Shown here piece after piece: positions 19,370-28,436 of a stretch of 41,023 bases of DNA. Under the pieces are notes generated by a model. It was given only the letters and a program-made list of their open reading frames with translations, did no database searches and was not told the DNA's origin. The DNA is taken from the IMG/VR virus record IMGVR_UViG_3300046616_000185, positions 1-41,023 of that record; one strand, 5' to 3'. The translations under genes and the position numbers were made by a program. Numbering within the stretch: position 1 is the stretch's first letter; every line of letters begins with the position of its first letter. The stretch comes from a virus.

Positions 19370-22189
19370 CTAATAGGCGTAGGCAACCTGGTTGAATTGC
19401 TGTTGCACGTTGAATGCCCCTGGGTCAGTGACACCGGCCGGTAGCACTTCGCTTACGATCTCGCCAGCGCTGTGCGTGCGCGTCAGACTGCCCACCAGGG
19501 ACACAACGGCCGTGGACCAACCGGAAGTGCTGGCGTTCACCCCACCGACTAGCACTTGTTCGGCGTTGGGGGTTCCCTGCCCGACTACCAGGACCGTTCC
19601 GGCGGGTAGCTGTGCGCCCAGCGGGCTGAGGTTGTCGATGCTCCCACCAGCGTTCAGCGTGAGTGCCGTTGTGCCGCTCGGGTGGCTTCCACTCAGCGTC
19701 GAAAAGAGCGCGCCGAACTCCCCGTAAACGCGCGGGTCGACCGGGCTGCACTGCAACGTGACCCACGCTTCGTTGTTGCTGTCCATGTCCCACTGGATTT
19801 GCTCGACAAAGCAGTCGACAGACACCAGGGGAGCGCCGGGCGGGCGCCGGTTGATGCGCACCCGAGTGCCCAGCTCTAGGCCCAGCAGCACGGGCCACAG
19901 CGCCGTATTGGCCGACGGGTGCAGCTTGATGCTCTGCACGCGCGTAAGCGGCCCCTTGTACCGGGACACGAAGTAATGCGAAGCATCCTGGCACTCAAGC
20001 GCGCTCGTCGTGTTGAGAGTTCGCGTCATGGTGCGCGTGTAATAGCTCGCGATACTCGCGCTGTCCTTCGCCGGAAATATCTGCCCGGTCGACTGCTGCG
20101 TCACCTCAACCTCGTTGGCCAAGTGCGTGCTGTCAAAGTCGAGTTGCAGATCCTCGTACGGCAATTCGCCAGCGCCGTCGCCGAATGTCCATGCGGGCGT
20201 CAGAGCGTTGTACCGGTAGCCACGGCCCCGGAATGTGACGGTGCCATCGCCAGCGATGAAATGCTCACCATTCTCGGTGGTCGCCACGTTGTTCAGGACC
20301 GTCACGGGGTCGGATCCAGTTATGTCCGTAGCTGGGCCCATGGACGTCGTAAGGCTCGTGCCAACGTTGCTCGCGCCGGTATAACCCGCATAGCGCAAGA
20401 TCCGCGAGTATCGGGCACTTGCCGACTCACCCTGACACGCTGTGGACCACGCGCTGTATAGCCCGGCGATCTGCGTGGAATTCAGGTACGAGGGAACCTC
20501 AGCGGCGTAGGCAAGGTCCCCGTAGAACGTGTAATTGGCGTTGCGGGTAGGTGCGACCCAATATGCGCCGATGTTGTCATGCATGCCACCCAGCGGGATC
20601 ACGCCCGGGAGTGTGGTGCTGGTGACAGCGCCGTCGACCGCGATTTGCGCAGCCGTGCCATTCACGCCGAAGGCAACCAGGTGCCAATTTCCGTCAAGCG
20701 CTGATTTACCGCTGTCGAGGATCGTTTGCGAGCCGCCGAACACATCAGTCTTGAACTTGATACGCCCGTCCGTGTCGACGTACACGTGAACGGCGTTGCG
20801 AATACCGGGGACCGAGAACGAGTCACCGACACCGTTGTAGGAACTCCAGACATACGCGCCGTCAGTAGGTGCTGTGGCCCCCGCGTAGCGAAAGGCAATC
20901 ACGCGCGTCCAGCCGCTACCGGTCGAGACAGGCCCAGCGATTCCGGCGCCGTCGAGCGAAACCAGCGTGGCAGGGCCGAAGGCAGAGACACCGGCACTGA
21001 GCGGGCGCGCGTTGACGACAGTCTCATCCGTACCGAGGTAGGTGCCGGTTGTCGAGTTGCCGAACGTCCAATTGCCGCTACCGGCCTTGCTGTTGATCAG
21101 GCTCGCCGACGTCTGCGCACCCGTCGAGTCTTGGACGAACGTGGCCCCTGCCGCCTCATTGAGTCGGTAAACGAACCGAGGGTTGAGTGTGTTTAGTTCC
21201 TCCGCAAACACATGATCCAGCGTGACCTGTGACAGCAGCGCGAAGGCGTCCACGGCCGTGGGGGACACCTGGCCGTACGTGCCACCTTCCGCCCACTGGG
21301 TGGGCCATCGCTCCGTGAAGCCACTGAAGATGGGGTACCAGGTGCCGGGCGCTGTCCACGTGCTCGCTGCGGATGCCTGCTCAACCTGCCATGCGTCAGT
21401 TTCGATCACACATGCGCCCGGGGCCACGGCAGTCAGCCGCAGACCAACACGCATGCCGTAGATGTTGACCGTGGTCGGCGCCGTCGCTGTGACGGTTACC
21501 TGAGTCCAGCCGTTGACCGTCGAGCTACCGGTGAGCGTCGATGCACTGCCATTCGTGAACGAAAGGGCGCCAGCGGAGTCAGTGAAACCGATGATTGCGC
21601 CGACACCGGGGGAGACCCCGTCGGTAACGCAGCGGACGCGCGCCTGAAACGTGAACGTCTTACCGGGTCGAACGGACGGCGTGTCAGTGTAAGCGATGCG
21701 GCTATTCGAGCCTGCGCCGTTGGCTACAGAGAATCGGAAAGTATTGGTGCCTTGGAACGCCGACAGTGGGGTGGTCGGGTTGAAGATGAATCCGCCCGTG
21801 CCATCGGTCGACGACGATATGCCGAACGATGCCGGAATGGTGCCGGGGGTGAAACCTTCGCCGCCGGTTGCGACACGTGCATCGAGTAGATTCGCCGTAG
21901 GTGGCCACTGGGCACGGCGCCGGTAAGGCTGTAGGGGCAGGATCTTCCCGCCGTATGGTCCGCTGGCGTTGGTGGGGTCAAGCACGCCATCCTGCGAGCC
22001 TAGGACGATCTGGTACTCGCCAGCCTGAATCTGGTCCAGCTCATACTGTTTGCCACGTCTAGCGCTGGCCTGCGACAGCGTACGGTCAACCAGGTTCACC
22101 CATTTGGAAGTTGGGATCGAAGCGCCCGCAGCACTCCACGCGGGCCCCCAAAGTTCCTCAATCACGGGATAGTTGGGATTCAGTGCCAT
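19370..22189 (-). CDS. Large minor tail protein with LamG-like domain, 939 aa
   Basis: It follows the tape measure, the usual place of distal tail/baseplate genes. The N-terminal part (to about 300) is beta-rich with carbohydrate-module character (FTFQARVRC ... NGWTQVTVTATAP). Residues about 425-580 look like a concanavalin/LamG domain (WTRVIAFRYAG ... GRIKFKTDV ... NWHLVAFGVNGTAAQIAVDG). The C-terminal 300 residues resemble tail-hub/siphovirus ReqiPepy-type minor tail modules (VTVLNNVATTENGEHFIAGD). It probably contributes to host wall binding. ATG at 22189 with SD GGAGGG. CIR-7 lies just before it. Confidence 0.82.
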   Translation of the reverse strand: MALNPNYPVIEELWGPAWSAAGASIPTSKWVNLVDRTLSQASARRGKQYELDQIQAGEYQIVLGSQDGVLDPTNASGPYGGKILPLQPYRRRAQWPPTANLLDARVATGGEGFTPGTIPASFGISSSTDGTGGFIFNPTTPLSAFQGTNTFRFSVANGAGSNSRIAYTDTPSVRPGKTFTFQARVRCVTDGVSPGVGAIIGFTDSAGALSFTNGSASTLTGSSTVNGWTQVTVTATAPTTVNIYGMRVGLRLTAVAPGACVIETDAWQVEQASAASTWTAPGTWYPIFSGFTERWPTQWAEGGTYGQVSPTAVDAFALLSQVTLDHVFAEELNTLNPRFVYRLNEAAGATFVQDSTGAQTSASLINSKAGSGNWTFGNSTTGTYLGTDETVVNARPLSAGVSAFGPATLVSLDGAGIAGPVSTGSGWTRVIAFRYAGATAPTDGAYVWSSYNGVGDSFSVPGIRNAVHVYVDTDGRIKFKTDVFGGSQTILDSGKSALDGNWHLVAFGVNGTAAQIAVDGAVTSTTLPGVIPLGGMHDNIGAYWVAPTRNANYTFYGDLAYAAEVPSYLNSTQIAGLYSAWSTACQGESASARYSRILRYAGYTGASNVGTSLTTSMGPATDITGSDPVTVLNNVATTENGEHFIAGDGTVTFRGRGYRYNALTPAWTFGDGAGELPYEDLQLDFDSTHLANEVEVTQQSTGQIFPAKDSASIASYYTRTMTRTLNTTSALECQDASHYFVSRYKGPLTRVQSIKLHPSANTALWPVLLGLELGTRVRINRRPPGAPLVSVDCFVEQIQWDMDSNNEAWVTLQCSPVDPRVYGEFGALFSTLSGSHPSGTTALTLNAGGSIDNLSPLGAQLPAGTVLVVGQGTPNAEQVLVGGVNASTSGWSTAVVSLVGSLTRTHSAGEIVSEVLPAGVTDPGAFNVQQQFNQVAYAY

Positions 22190-22212
22190 TGGTTACCCTC
22201 CGAAGAGGGGAG

Positions 22213-22234
22213 CACATACGGAAATCCGTACGTG
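22213..22234. promoter_or_regulatory. CIR-7: conserved inverted-repeat operator in a hairpin (class III)
   Basis: Core TACGGAAATCCGTA inside a 34-bp near-perfect inverted repeat with GGGGAG/CTCCCC arms (22207-22240). It lies between the tape measure and the minor tail gene, in the middle of the late operon, where a stoperator or weak terminator would act. Confidence 0.87.
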
Positions 22235-22244
22235 CTCCCCATGA

Positions 22245-25200
22245 CTAGCGCTTAGCCTCGATCCACGTGCGGGAGTTGCGCCCGCCGAAGCGATACATTT
22301 CCCGCTGGATTACGTCCCGCAGGTCCTGGTCCGTGCGCACGGATCCATGAACCTCAATGTGCACCTGATGGACCACGGTCGCAGCAGTCGAGCCGACAGC
22401 CGAACCGCTCAGCGTGGGTGCGTCGGTACCACCCTGCACGGCGGACATGGCAAGACGCTGGGCAGCGCTCCGCGCATCGGCGTTCCCGCTGTCCATACCG
22501 TTCACCAGGCCAGCGACTACGAAGCGCCCGATTTCATGGAACAGACGCGAAGGGGAGTGGATACCCAACGCCTTCTTGATCTGCTTTTCCATGCTCTTGG
22601 CTATCTTCAACATCTGCTTATCGATGGCCTTTTCCTGGGACTGGAGTCCCGCAATCAGGCCCTTCGCAGCGTTGATGCCAGCGCCGTACATGCCGTCCGC
22701 GACGACCTTACCGGCGGAGTTCGCCGACGTACCGAGCTGCGTTTGCATCGTGTTGAGCTGTTGTAGCTGACCAGCGTTGGCGCCGAGTAGCGCTTGCGCG
22801 GTAGCGCCGCCCTGGTCGACACCGGCCGATGCAATCTGCTCAATCAGCGCCGACGAAAGTCCACGCTTCTTGAGTTCCTTTAGCTCGTTCGCGAACTGCG
22901 TTGCAGCCTGTACCTGGTTCTGCATGTTCGCTATGACGTCGCCAGCAGTGAGGGAAGCGCCGTCAGCCTGCGTCTGCATGACCACCGAAGCGCCCTGCAT
23001 GATGCCGCTGGCGATGCTGTCCCGCTCGTCGGTCCATTCCTTCTGAACGGCCTTCAGGCTGGCCTGCGCCGCCTTCAATCGCTTCGCGACGCTGTCACGC
23101 TGCTTAGCCAACTTCTCTAGCTGCACGCCCTCCCGCTTGACGTACGACTCAAGATGAGAGATGGCAGACATATGTGCCTTGATCCACCCGCTGTGACCCT
23201 TGCCAGCCTTTGTGCCCAGCATGTCAGCGAGCCGGTTCCGAGCCTGTATGAGCTGGGTCTCGGTTTTCTTGATTGCGCTTTTCACCTGCGCCTGCGAGCC
23301 GGTTAGCCCGTCAACCAGGCCCTGGTTTACCCAGATGCCAAGCTGTCGGAATACCTTGGACGGCGAGTTGATCCCAAGCTCACTCTTGAAGTGCCGCACC
23401 ATGCCCTTAGCGGTGCCGCGTACGGCGCCGTGAGCTAGGTGAGCATTCTGAGTGACACCCAGCGCGATACCCTCGGGGATTGCCGCGCCGACCTCATCAC
23501 GGAAAACCTTGGACGGGCTGTTGATGTGCAGGATTGATTTAGCCGTGTCCTTGAGGCCGCTGGCCACATTCTTGACAGCGTCCCACGCGGCGCCCGCCAT
23601 GCCTTCAATGCCGTCGATGAGTCCCTGTATCAGGGCCTTACCGGCGCTACTGAGCGCGGTTCCGAAATCGGCAGTGACGCTCTTGATTGTGTCCCAGATA
23701 TCGCTGAAAGCCTGCGAGACGAGCTTCTTTACGTCCTCCCATGCCTTACCCCAGTGGCCCGTTATGACGTCGGTGACCACCGCGATGAGGTTCATAATGT
23801 AGTGCATGCCGAACTGCGTCGCGCCAGAGATCACATCCCATGCGATTTTCACCGCACCTGAGATGAGGTCCCAATAGACTTTCATCGACGTCCACAGAAG
23901 CCCAAGTTGGACTTTGACTATGCTGTACCCGACCTTGACGTAGCGCTGAATTTCCTTCCATAGCAGCGCCCAGGTCTGCTTAATCTCCGTGCTGTGGGAC
24001 TTCCACCACGTAGTGAGATCCTTGAGCCGTGCCTTGAGCCACGTAAGGACGTTGGCGTTAAACCATTTCACCAACATCTGCACGGCCTTGACAGCGAAGG
24101 CCCAAGCAACGTGGAACGCGTTAAGCGTTGCCTTCCATGTGGCCTTGAATGCGTTGGCGACGGCCGGAATGTTCGTCTTGATCCAGCCCCACACTTGCTT
24201 CCAATGCACAATCAGCAGCGCGAGGCCAGCGACTAGCGCGACGATTCCGGCGACGATCCACGTAACTGGGTTGGCCAGCAGCGAGTCAGTGAAGGACCAC
24301 GATGCGATGGACGCAGCCGCAAGGCCGATAGTCACGGCGCCCAGCACGGCGCCGAACGTCTTCAGGTAGACGCTGTGTGCCTGAAGGAACGGGAGTCCCT
24401 TGGCCAGCACGCCGACAAACTTAGTGGCGTAGGGGAGTAGCTTTTGCCCAAGGGTGATTCCGATGGCCTCGACGCTGCCCTTGAATTCCGCCATGCGCTG
24501 GTTGAACGTCTTCTGAACGTCCGCCCAGCCCTCAATTTCCTTACCGCCGTCCTTGACGTGTTTGCCGATGCCATCAACGTTCTTTTTGAACGTGGACATG
24601 TGGCTACCGGTGAGCATGAGGGCGCCCATCATCGACTTAGTTCCGCCGACCATGGTGGACAGCGCGCCGATATACGTCTTCTTGGACCCGCTAGCCTTTT
24701 CTAGCTCACCCTTGAAATCCTTGGAACTCTTGGCAGCCTTTTGCAGGGTCTTGATGAACACATCGCCGCCGGGTCCCATCTTGTGCTTGATGGCGTCCGT
24801 GAGCGTGTCCAGCGTCGCAGCGAGACCCTTCTTACCCAGTTCCTTGGAAACCTCGTTGGCGTTGAGACCCAGCCCTTTCATGGTGGTCGCGGCCTTGGCC
24901 GACGGGTTAGACAACTGGCCGATCGTCTGCCGCAGGTAGGTAGCGGAAACGCGCGCATCCGTACCCTGTGACGTCATGGTGGCCATGGCGCCGAGCACTT
25001 CGTTTAGCTTGACGTGAGCGGCGGCAGCCACAGGGAGAATGCCGGACATGCTGCCCGCAAGGGCCTCAAGGTTGGTCTTGCCCTCAGCCTCCGTGCCAAC
25101 CAGCGCGTTCATCACGTCAGTCGTGTTCTGAGTGTTCTTCGCTGCGTCCGTGCTTTGCAGGTTGTATGCGTTCATGGCCGTGGTCACAGCGTCGGTCACC

Positions 25201-25643
25201 GTGGCCAAATCAGCGGCACCAACCTTGGCACCCTGCGCCGACACACGAAGCACGTCTAGCGCATTCTGTCCGTGGAAACCCGCCGACTCGACCATGTACA
25301 GGCCTGCGGTGAGATCCTTGGTCGACTCGCCGACCTTGCCCGCCATGGCCAGCACGCCGTCACCGACGAGTTTCATGTTCCTCGCTGACTCGCCAGCACC
25401 GGTGCGCACGCGCGTCATCTGCGTCTGAAAGTCGGCGGCCATGTGCACGGTCTTGACGGCAGCAACGCCAGCGGCCACGCCAATACCGAGCAACGCAGCC
25501 TTAGCCACGCCGCCCAGCTTGCGCATGTTCTTGCCACCATCGCGCTCAACGCTGGCAAGCTCAGTCTTGACACCCTTGGCCGTGGCCATAAAGCCAGTCG
25601 AGCGACCGAGGAATTCGATAAATACGGGAGGCAGAGCACCCAT
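22245..25643 (-). CDS. Tape measure protein, 1132 aa
   Basis: Sets tail length and is ejected with DNA. Typical features: very long, helical, Ala/Lys-rich; a TP901-like N-terminal core (residues about 70-380: VRTGAGESARNMKLVGDGVL, DALVGTEAEGKTNLEALAGS); a hydrophobic stretch near 440-480; and three copies of an (I/V)NSPSKVFR-type repeat (INSPSKVFRDEVG, INSPSKVFRQLG, IHSPSRLFHEIG), which recur in many actinophage tape measures. Roughly 1.5 A per residue predicts a tail of about 160-170 nm. ATG at 25643 with SD GGGAGG. Confidence 0.94.
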   Translation of the reverse strand: MGALPPVFIEFLGRSTGFMATAKGVKTELASVERDGGKNMRKLGGVAKAALLGIGVAAGVAAVKTVHMAADFQTQMTRVRTGAGESARNMKLVGDGVLAMAGKVGESTKDLTAGLYMVESAGFHGQNALDVLRVSAQGAKVGAADLATVTDAVTTAMNAYNLQSTDAAKNTQNTTDVMNALVGTEAEGKTNLEALAGSMSGILPVAAAAHVKLNEVLGAMATMTSQGTDARVSATYLRQTIGQLSNPSAKAATTMKGLGLNANEVSKELGKKGLAATLDTLTDAIKHKMGPGGDVFIKTLQKAAKSSKDFKGELEKASGSKKTYIGALSTMVGGTKSMMGALMLTGSHMSTFKKNVDGIGKHVKDGGKEIEGWADVQKTFNQRMAEFKGSVEAIGITLGQKLLPYATKFVGVLAKGLPFLQAHSVYLKTFGAVLGAVTIGLAAASIASWSFTDSLLANPVTWIVAGIVALVAGLALLIVHWKQVWGWIKTNIPAVANAFKATWKATLNAFHVAWAFAVKAVQMLVKWFNANVLTWLKARLKDLTTWWKSHSTEIKQTWALLWKEIQRYVKVGYSIVKVQLGLLWTSMKVYWDLISGAVKIAWDVISGATQFGMHYIMNLIAVVTDVITGHWGKAWEDVKKLVSQAFSDIWDTIKSVTADFGTALSSAGKALIQGLIDGIEGMAGAAWDAVKNVASGLKDTAKSILHINSPSKVFRDEVGAAIPEGIALGVTQNAHLAHGAVRGTAKGMVRHFKSELGINSPSKVFRQLGIWVNQGLVDGLTGSQAQVKSAIKKTETQLIQARNRLADMLGTKAGKGHSGWIKAHMSAISHLESYVKREGVQLEKLAKQRDSVAKRLKAAQASLKAVQKEWTDERDSIASGIMQGASVVMQTQADGASLTAGDVIANMQNQVQAATQFANELKELKKRGLSSALIEQIASAGVDQGGATAQALLGANAGQLQQLNTMQTQLGTSANSAGKVVADGMYGAGINAAKGLIAGLQSQEKAIDKQMLKIAKSMEKQIKKALGIHSPSRLFHEIGRFVVAGLVNGMDSGNADARSAAQRLAMSAVQGGTDAPTLSGSAVGSTAATVVHQVHIEVHGSVRTDQDLRDVIQREMYRFGGRNSRTWIEAKR

Positions 25644-25658
25644 AGTGAAGCTACCTCC

Positions 25659-26153
25659 CTATGCTTTCTTGCCGTTCACAGCGGCACCCCATGCTGCCTC
25701 GAAAATTCCATGAACCTTCGGGGTGGCCTTGTCAACGCCAGGCTTGAAATACGGGTTTGTTCCCTCAACGGTGGCCTTGTAGCGGTTCTGGTACCCGCCC
25801 CTACCGCCCGCCATAACGACTTGCGTCCACGTGCCGATACCCTGCGCACGGGCCCGGCGACTGGTCCGAATTGATCGGGCGAGACTGCCGGTCAACTGTC
25901 CGGGGCCACCGCCGCGCGGAACGTGGTCGGGTGTCCGCTCGATGCGAAAAGCAGGTGCGCCGGTTGCCTTATCCGGACCCTTGTGCGCCCACCGTGGACC
26001 ACCACGCATGCCGCCCTTAATGCGCGAGCGCGTGTAGGAAGTTGCCTTTTTCAACGCCACGCGTGTTGCCTCATTTGAAGCAACCTGCATTTCACCCAGC
26101 CTGGCGCCAACTTCCCCAACACCCTTGATTACTGCGCCGATTCCATCAGCCAT
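25659..26153 (-). CDS. Tail protein of HK97 gp10-like type (tentative), 164 aa
   Basis: ATG at 26151-26153 overlaps the end of the frameshifted tail chaperone. The N-terminal helix carries EVGARLGEMQVASNEATRVA; then a basic RSRIKGGMRGGPRWAHKGP segment and a GIGTWTQVVMAGGRGGYQN strand, ending with a Trp/Ala helix (HGIFEAAWGAAVNGKKA). The opening helix plus TRSRIK/R..G pattern recalls gp10-like tail-completion proteins, but these usually precede the major tail gene, so this assignment is weak. Confidence 0.55.
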   Translation of the reverse strand: MADGIGAVIKGVGEVGARLGEMQVASNEATRVALKKATSYTRSRIKGGMRGGPRWAHKGPDKATGAPAFRIERTPDHVPRGGGPGQLTGSLARSIRTSRRARAQGIGTWTQVVMAGGRGGYQNRYKATVEGTNPYFKPGVDKATPKVHGIFEAAWGAAVNGKKA

Positions 26154-26394
26154 TGGCGTTACGCTCCTCTACGATCTTGCGAGCCTTACCAACGGCGTCA
26201 TCAACGGCCAGCAACCAGTCAAGGGTCACAGCGGACTCACCGGAAAGCTCGGATGGGCGACAACGCAGCAGCGTGCACAGTCGCCACATCCGGTATTCCT
26301 CGGACGGGATTTCATCCGCTGTGTAGGTGCTCCCACTACCGTTGTGGGAAAGAGCCTCCGTTAGGCGACGGAGGCCACGGTAGGGGACGCTGGA
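26146..26394 (-). CDS. Tail assembly chaperone extension (-1 frame, expressed by programmed frameshift)
   Basis: This frame has no proper start. It opens after a TGA upstream of the slip and runs to TGA 26146-26148 (about 82 codons). It contains the T-part signature: DEIPSEEYRMWRLCTLLRCR ... LDWLLAVDDAVGKARKIVEE. It overlaps the G-part stop in the -1 frame and the next start. This is the standard siphovirus G-T arrangement. The slip must lie in 26361-26394, where TCCCCTA (26381-26387) is the best candidate. Confidence 0.78.
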   Translation of the reverse strand, partial: SSVPYRGLRRLTEALSHNGSGSTYTADEIPSEEYRMWRLCTLLRCRPSELSGESAVTLDWLLAVDDAVGKARKIVEERNANG

Positions 26395-26792
26395 TCAGGG
26401 CTCGGCTCAAAATCCGGGCTGAGCTGCGACAGGAACGGCGCTACAGCCTTACGCAGCGCGTCAAGGTCACGGCCCGGCAGATCCTGCACAGCGTCCACGT
26501 TCACGCCGAAGGCAAAGGACCAACCCGCGACGAGCGCGACCACCAGGGCGTCATTCAGCTCTTCGAGTAGGTCAAAGGCTTCGCCCAGACCCGCCGCAAT
26601 GGTGAGCTGCTCGTCAGGGGTTAGCTCGGTGCCTTCGCCCTGCGCCTGCGCGGTAGCAACGGCCGAAGCGAACTCCGGAAGTCCAGCTAGCTTGGTCTGA
26701 ATGCGCTTGATGGGCCTGCGCTGTCGCTCGGTGACATCGGCAACCTCGCGAAGGTCAGCGGTCGCGCCGGAAGGGAGAGTCAGATGAATCAT
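26361..26792 (-). CDS. Tail assembly chaperone (G part), 143 aa
   Basis: ATG at 26790-26792 overlaps the stop of the major tail gene. MIHLTLPSGATADLREVADV opens as in G-type chaperones, followed by helices (LLEELNDALVVALVAGWSF). It ends at TAA 26361 in the 0 frame, while the -1 frame carries the conserved T part. The G and GT products together guide tape-measure folding and major-tail polymerisation. Its position between major tail and tape measure is the standard one. Confidence 0.88.
   Translation of the reverse strand: MIHLTLPSGATADLREVADVTERQRRPIKRIQTKLAGLPEFASAVATAQAQGEGTELTPDEQLTIAAGLGEAFDLLEELNDALVVALVAGWSFAFGVNVDAVQDLPGRDLDALRKAVAPFLSQLSPDFEPSPDPASPTVASVA
26381..26387 (-). other. Candidate slippery sequence for the G-T frameshift
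   Basis: TCCCCTA on the minus strand, within the 34 bases where the -1 frame is open and the 0 frame has not yet stopped. A CCT-to-CCC re-pairing in the A site is easy; the P-site re-pairing is poor, so efficiency is uncertain. Confidence 0.45.
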
Positions 26793-27757
26793 CAGTTGTA
26801 CGTCCCGGTGGTCACAGCGTTCTGAACGGTTACCTTGATAGGCGAGTACCCGCCCGACGCACCTACGTCAGTGGAGTTGGCAAGGGCGGTCCACGTAATC
26901 GGAACCTCTATGTAGTCCTTGCCACGCGTGATGTCCGCAGCGCTGATAGAGCACTTGGTCATGTGGAGCTTGAGCTGAACGGCAGCCGCACCGGCACCGG
27001 CCGTGAAGTTAAAGTCAATCGACGGCTTGACCGTGGTCAGGTACTGCGTAAGCGCCGTGTCATCTTCCATGATGAGTGTGGCCTTACCGTCGACCTGAAC
27101 GGGGCCGCTCCACAGCGTTGAAGGCGCCTGCGTGCCGTCGACTGGGTTAATCACAGTGACGGAGCGCTTGATAGTGACTTCGCCGTCGAGCACACCAGCG
27201 CTGGTGACACCGGCAATCTGCACGACACCGGCCCAGCCAACCATGGGCGGGATGGCGGTAAAGGACGTGGTCGGCGCAGCCGCAGTGACAGACCCGAAAG
27301 TCGTGGTCTTCGCGCTGTACGTCAGGAGGCCATCAGCGGTGAACTTGAAACCAAGCTCAGAAAACTTAGCGCTGGGGTACTGCCGGTTACCGGCGACGTA
27401 GTTGTCATTCAGCGTGTACGTCTTCGGCTGGCCAGTGCCAGTGTTCAGCACGGAGAAAGTGTGAGTGAACGGGGCCGACGCGCCGGACGTGACAACATCA
27501 CCCAGGACACCAGCCAGCGGGAAACCGATCGTGTCCGGGAAGACATCGCCGTCGAAATCCAGCGAGCCGTTTAGGACTCCGGCCACCTGGTCGTAGACCT
27601 CAACGAAAGCGCCGCGATAGCCCTTGTCGTCGATGAGGGACTGATTGTCCTTCGGCGTAATGCTGGTGACGGGGATGAACTGAGTGGACGCAACCGGTGT
27701 ACCGGGCGTGGTTTCCTTGGCAATACCGAGGAACGAAAGGGCTGTTGCCTTGGGCAT
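26792..27757 (-). CDS. Major tail protein, 321 aa
   Basis: Start ATG 27755-27757 overlaps the previous stop. The early FLGIAKETTPGTPVAST, with its T-x-G-T-P segment, is typical of the tail-tube family. An IFPDTIGFPLAGVLGD-like central part, a VAGNRQYPSAKFSELGFKF segment and an Ig-like beta domain near the C-terminus (DYIEVPITWTALA) follow. It forms the hexameric rings of the tail tube. Gene order major tail, chaperone, tape measure supports this. Confidence 0.88.
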   Translation of the reverse strand: MPKATALSFLGIAKETTPGTPVASTQFIPVTSITPKDNQSLIDDKGYRGAFVEVYDQVAGVLNGSLDFDGDVFPDTIGFPLAGVLGDVVTSGASAPFTHTFSVLNTGTGQPKTYTLNDNYVAGNRQYPSAKFSELGFKFTADGLLTYSAKTTTFGSVTAAAPTTSFTAIPPMVGWAGVVQIAGVTSAGVLDGEVTIKRSVTVINPVDGTQAPSTLWSGPVQVDGKATLIMEDDTALTQYLTTVKPSIDFNFTAGAGAAAVQLKLHMTKCSISAADITRGKDYIEVPITWTALANSTDVGASGGYSPIKVTVQNAVTTGTYN

Positions 27758-27969
27758 TAGTTGCCTACCTCCGGGGTGTCAGTGGGCGCAGAGTCAGCGG
27801 GAGCCGCTACCGGCGCAGGATCGGGCAGGGGAGTGCGCTTGCCCGTAGCAGCGACGAAACGGCCGTCCCCAGGGTCAACGTCGAGCGTTACGCGGTCGCC
27901 CGGTAGGACTTCCAGCGCAAGCGATGGGTAATAGCGGACGTCATCGCCGCTGTATGTGAAGTCAGGCAT
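27757..27969 (-). CDS. Hypothetical structural-region protein, 70 aa
   Basis: The ATG at 27967-27969 (TGATG overlap, SD GAGG) was chosen over an upstream in-frame ATG. The product (MPDFTYSGDDVRYYPSLALE...) continues VLPGDRVTLDVDPGDGRFV and ends in a Pro/Ala/Asp tail (TPLPDPAPVAAPADSAPTD). Small proteins with this 'F-x-x-x-G-x-x-R-x-Y' start and Pro-rich tail lie before the major tail gene in many actinophages. Possibly a tail-associated protein; not proven. Confidence 0.7.
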   Translation of the reverse strand: MPDFTYSGDDVRYYPSLALEVLPGDRVTLDVDPGDGRFVAATGKRTPLPDPAPVAAPADSAPTDTPEVGN

Positions 27970-28436
27970 CAGATCCTCGTAACGCATTCAATTTCGACAG
28001 TTATGCAGGCGCGCTTACCGCCGTGCTCGCTGTCCCACTCGACCTCGGCTGTGTCGCCGGTCGGGGCGCTCTTGACGACGTGGCCGCCCAGCGTGATGTC
28101 CGTCCGCACGATGGCGATGACGGCGTTCGCTAGGTCCATGGCGCGCGAGTAGGCCACCTGCCCGCTGTCGCTTCCCCGGAACACGTCGATGACGACAGCG
28201 ACGGAATACGACTCATCGAGCCAGCCAGCGCCGCCACCGCCGACCATTGAGGCGACCTTCAGGCGCCTGCGCACTTCGCCGATTGCCACGATGTCATCAG
28301 GCTCGTTCGGGCCCGGCTGGTCGAAGCACACGAGCAGCGACGCGCGGACGTTGTTTGGATCGGGCGCGAGCCCAGCGGTGCACTGGTCGAAAAGCCACTG
28401 GCGGACCGCTGGCGCTGTGCTGGAAGGGATGCTCAT
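27969..28436 (-). CDS. Tail terminator/neck-type protein (tentative), 155 aa
   Basis: ATG at 28434-28436 overlaps the connector stop (ATGA). The first helix contains APAVRQWLFDQCTAGLAPDP; then LLVCFDQPGPNEPDDIVAIG, a strand SYSVAVVIDVFRGSD and a C-terminal strand ACITVEIECVTRI. Size, fold impression and location between the connector and major tail gene fit a tail-terminator or head-closure protein. No direct motif confirms it. Confidence 0.6.
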   Translation of the reverse strand: MSIPSSTAPAVRQWLFDQCTAGLAPDPNNVRASLLVCFDQPGPNEPDDIVAIGEVRRRLKVASMVGGGGAGWLDESYSVAVVIDVFRGSDSGQVAYSRAMDLANAVIAIVRTDITLGGHVVKSAPTGDTAEVEWDSEHGGKRACITVEIECVTRI

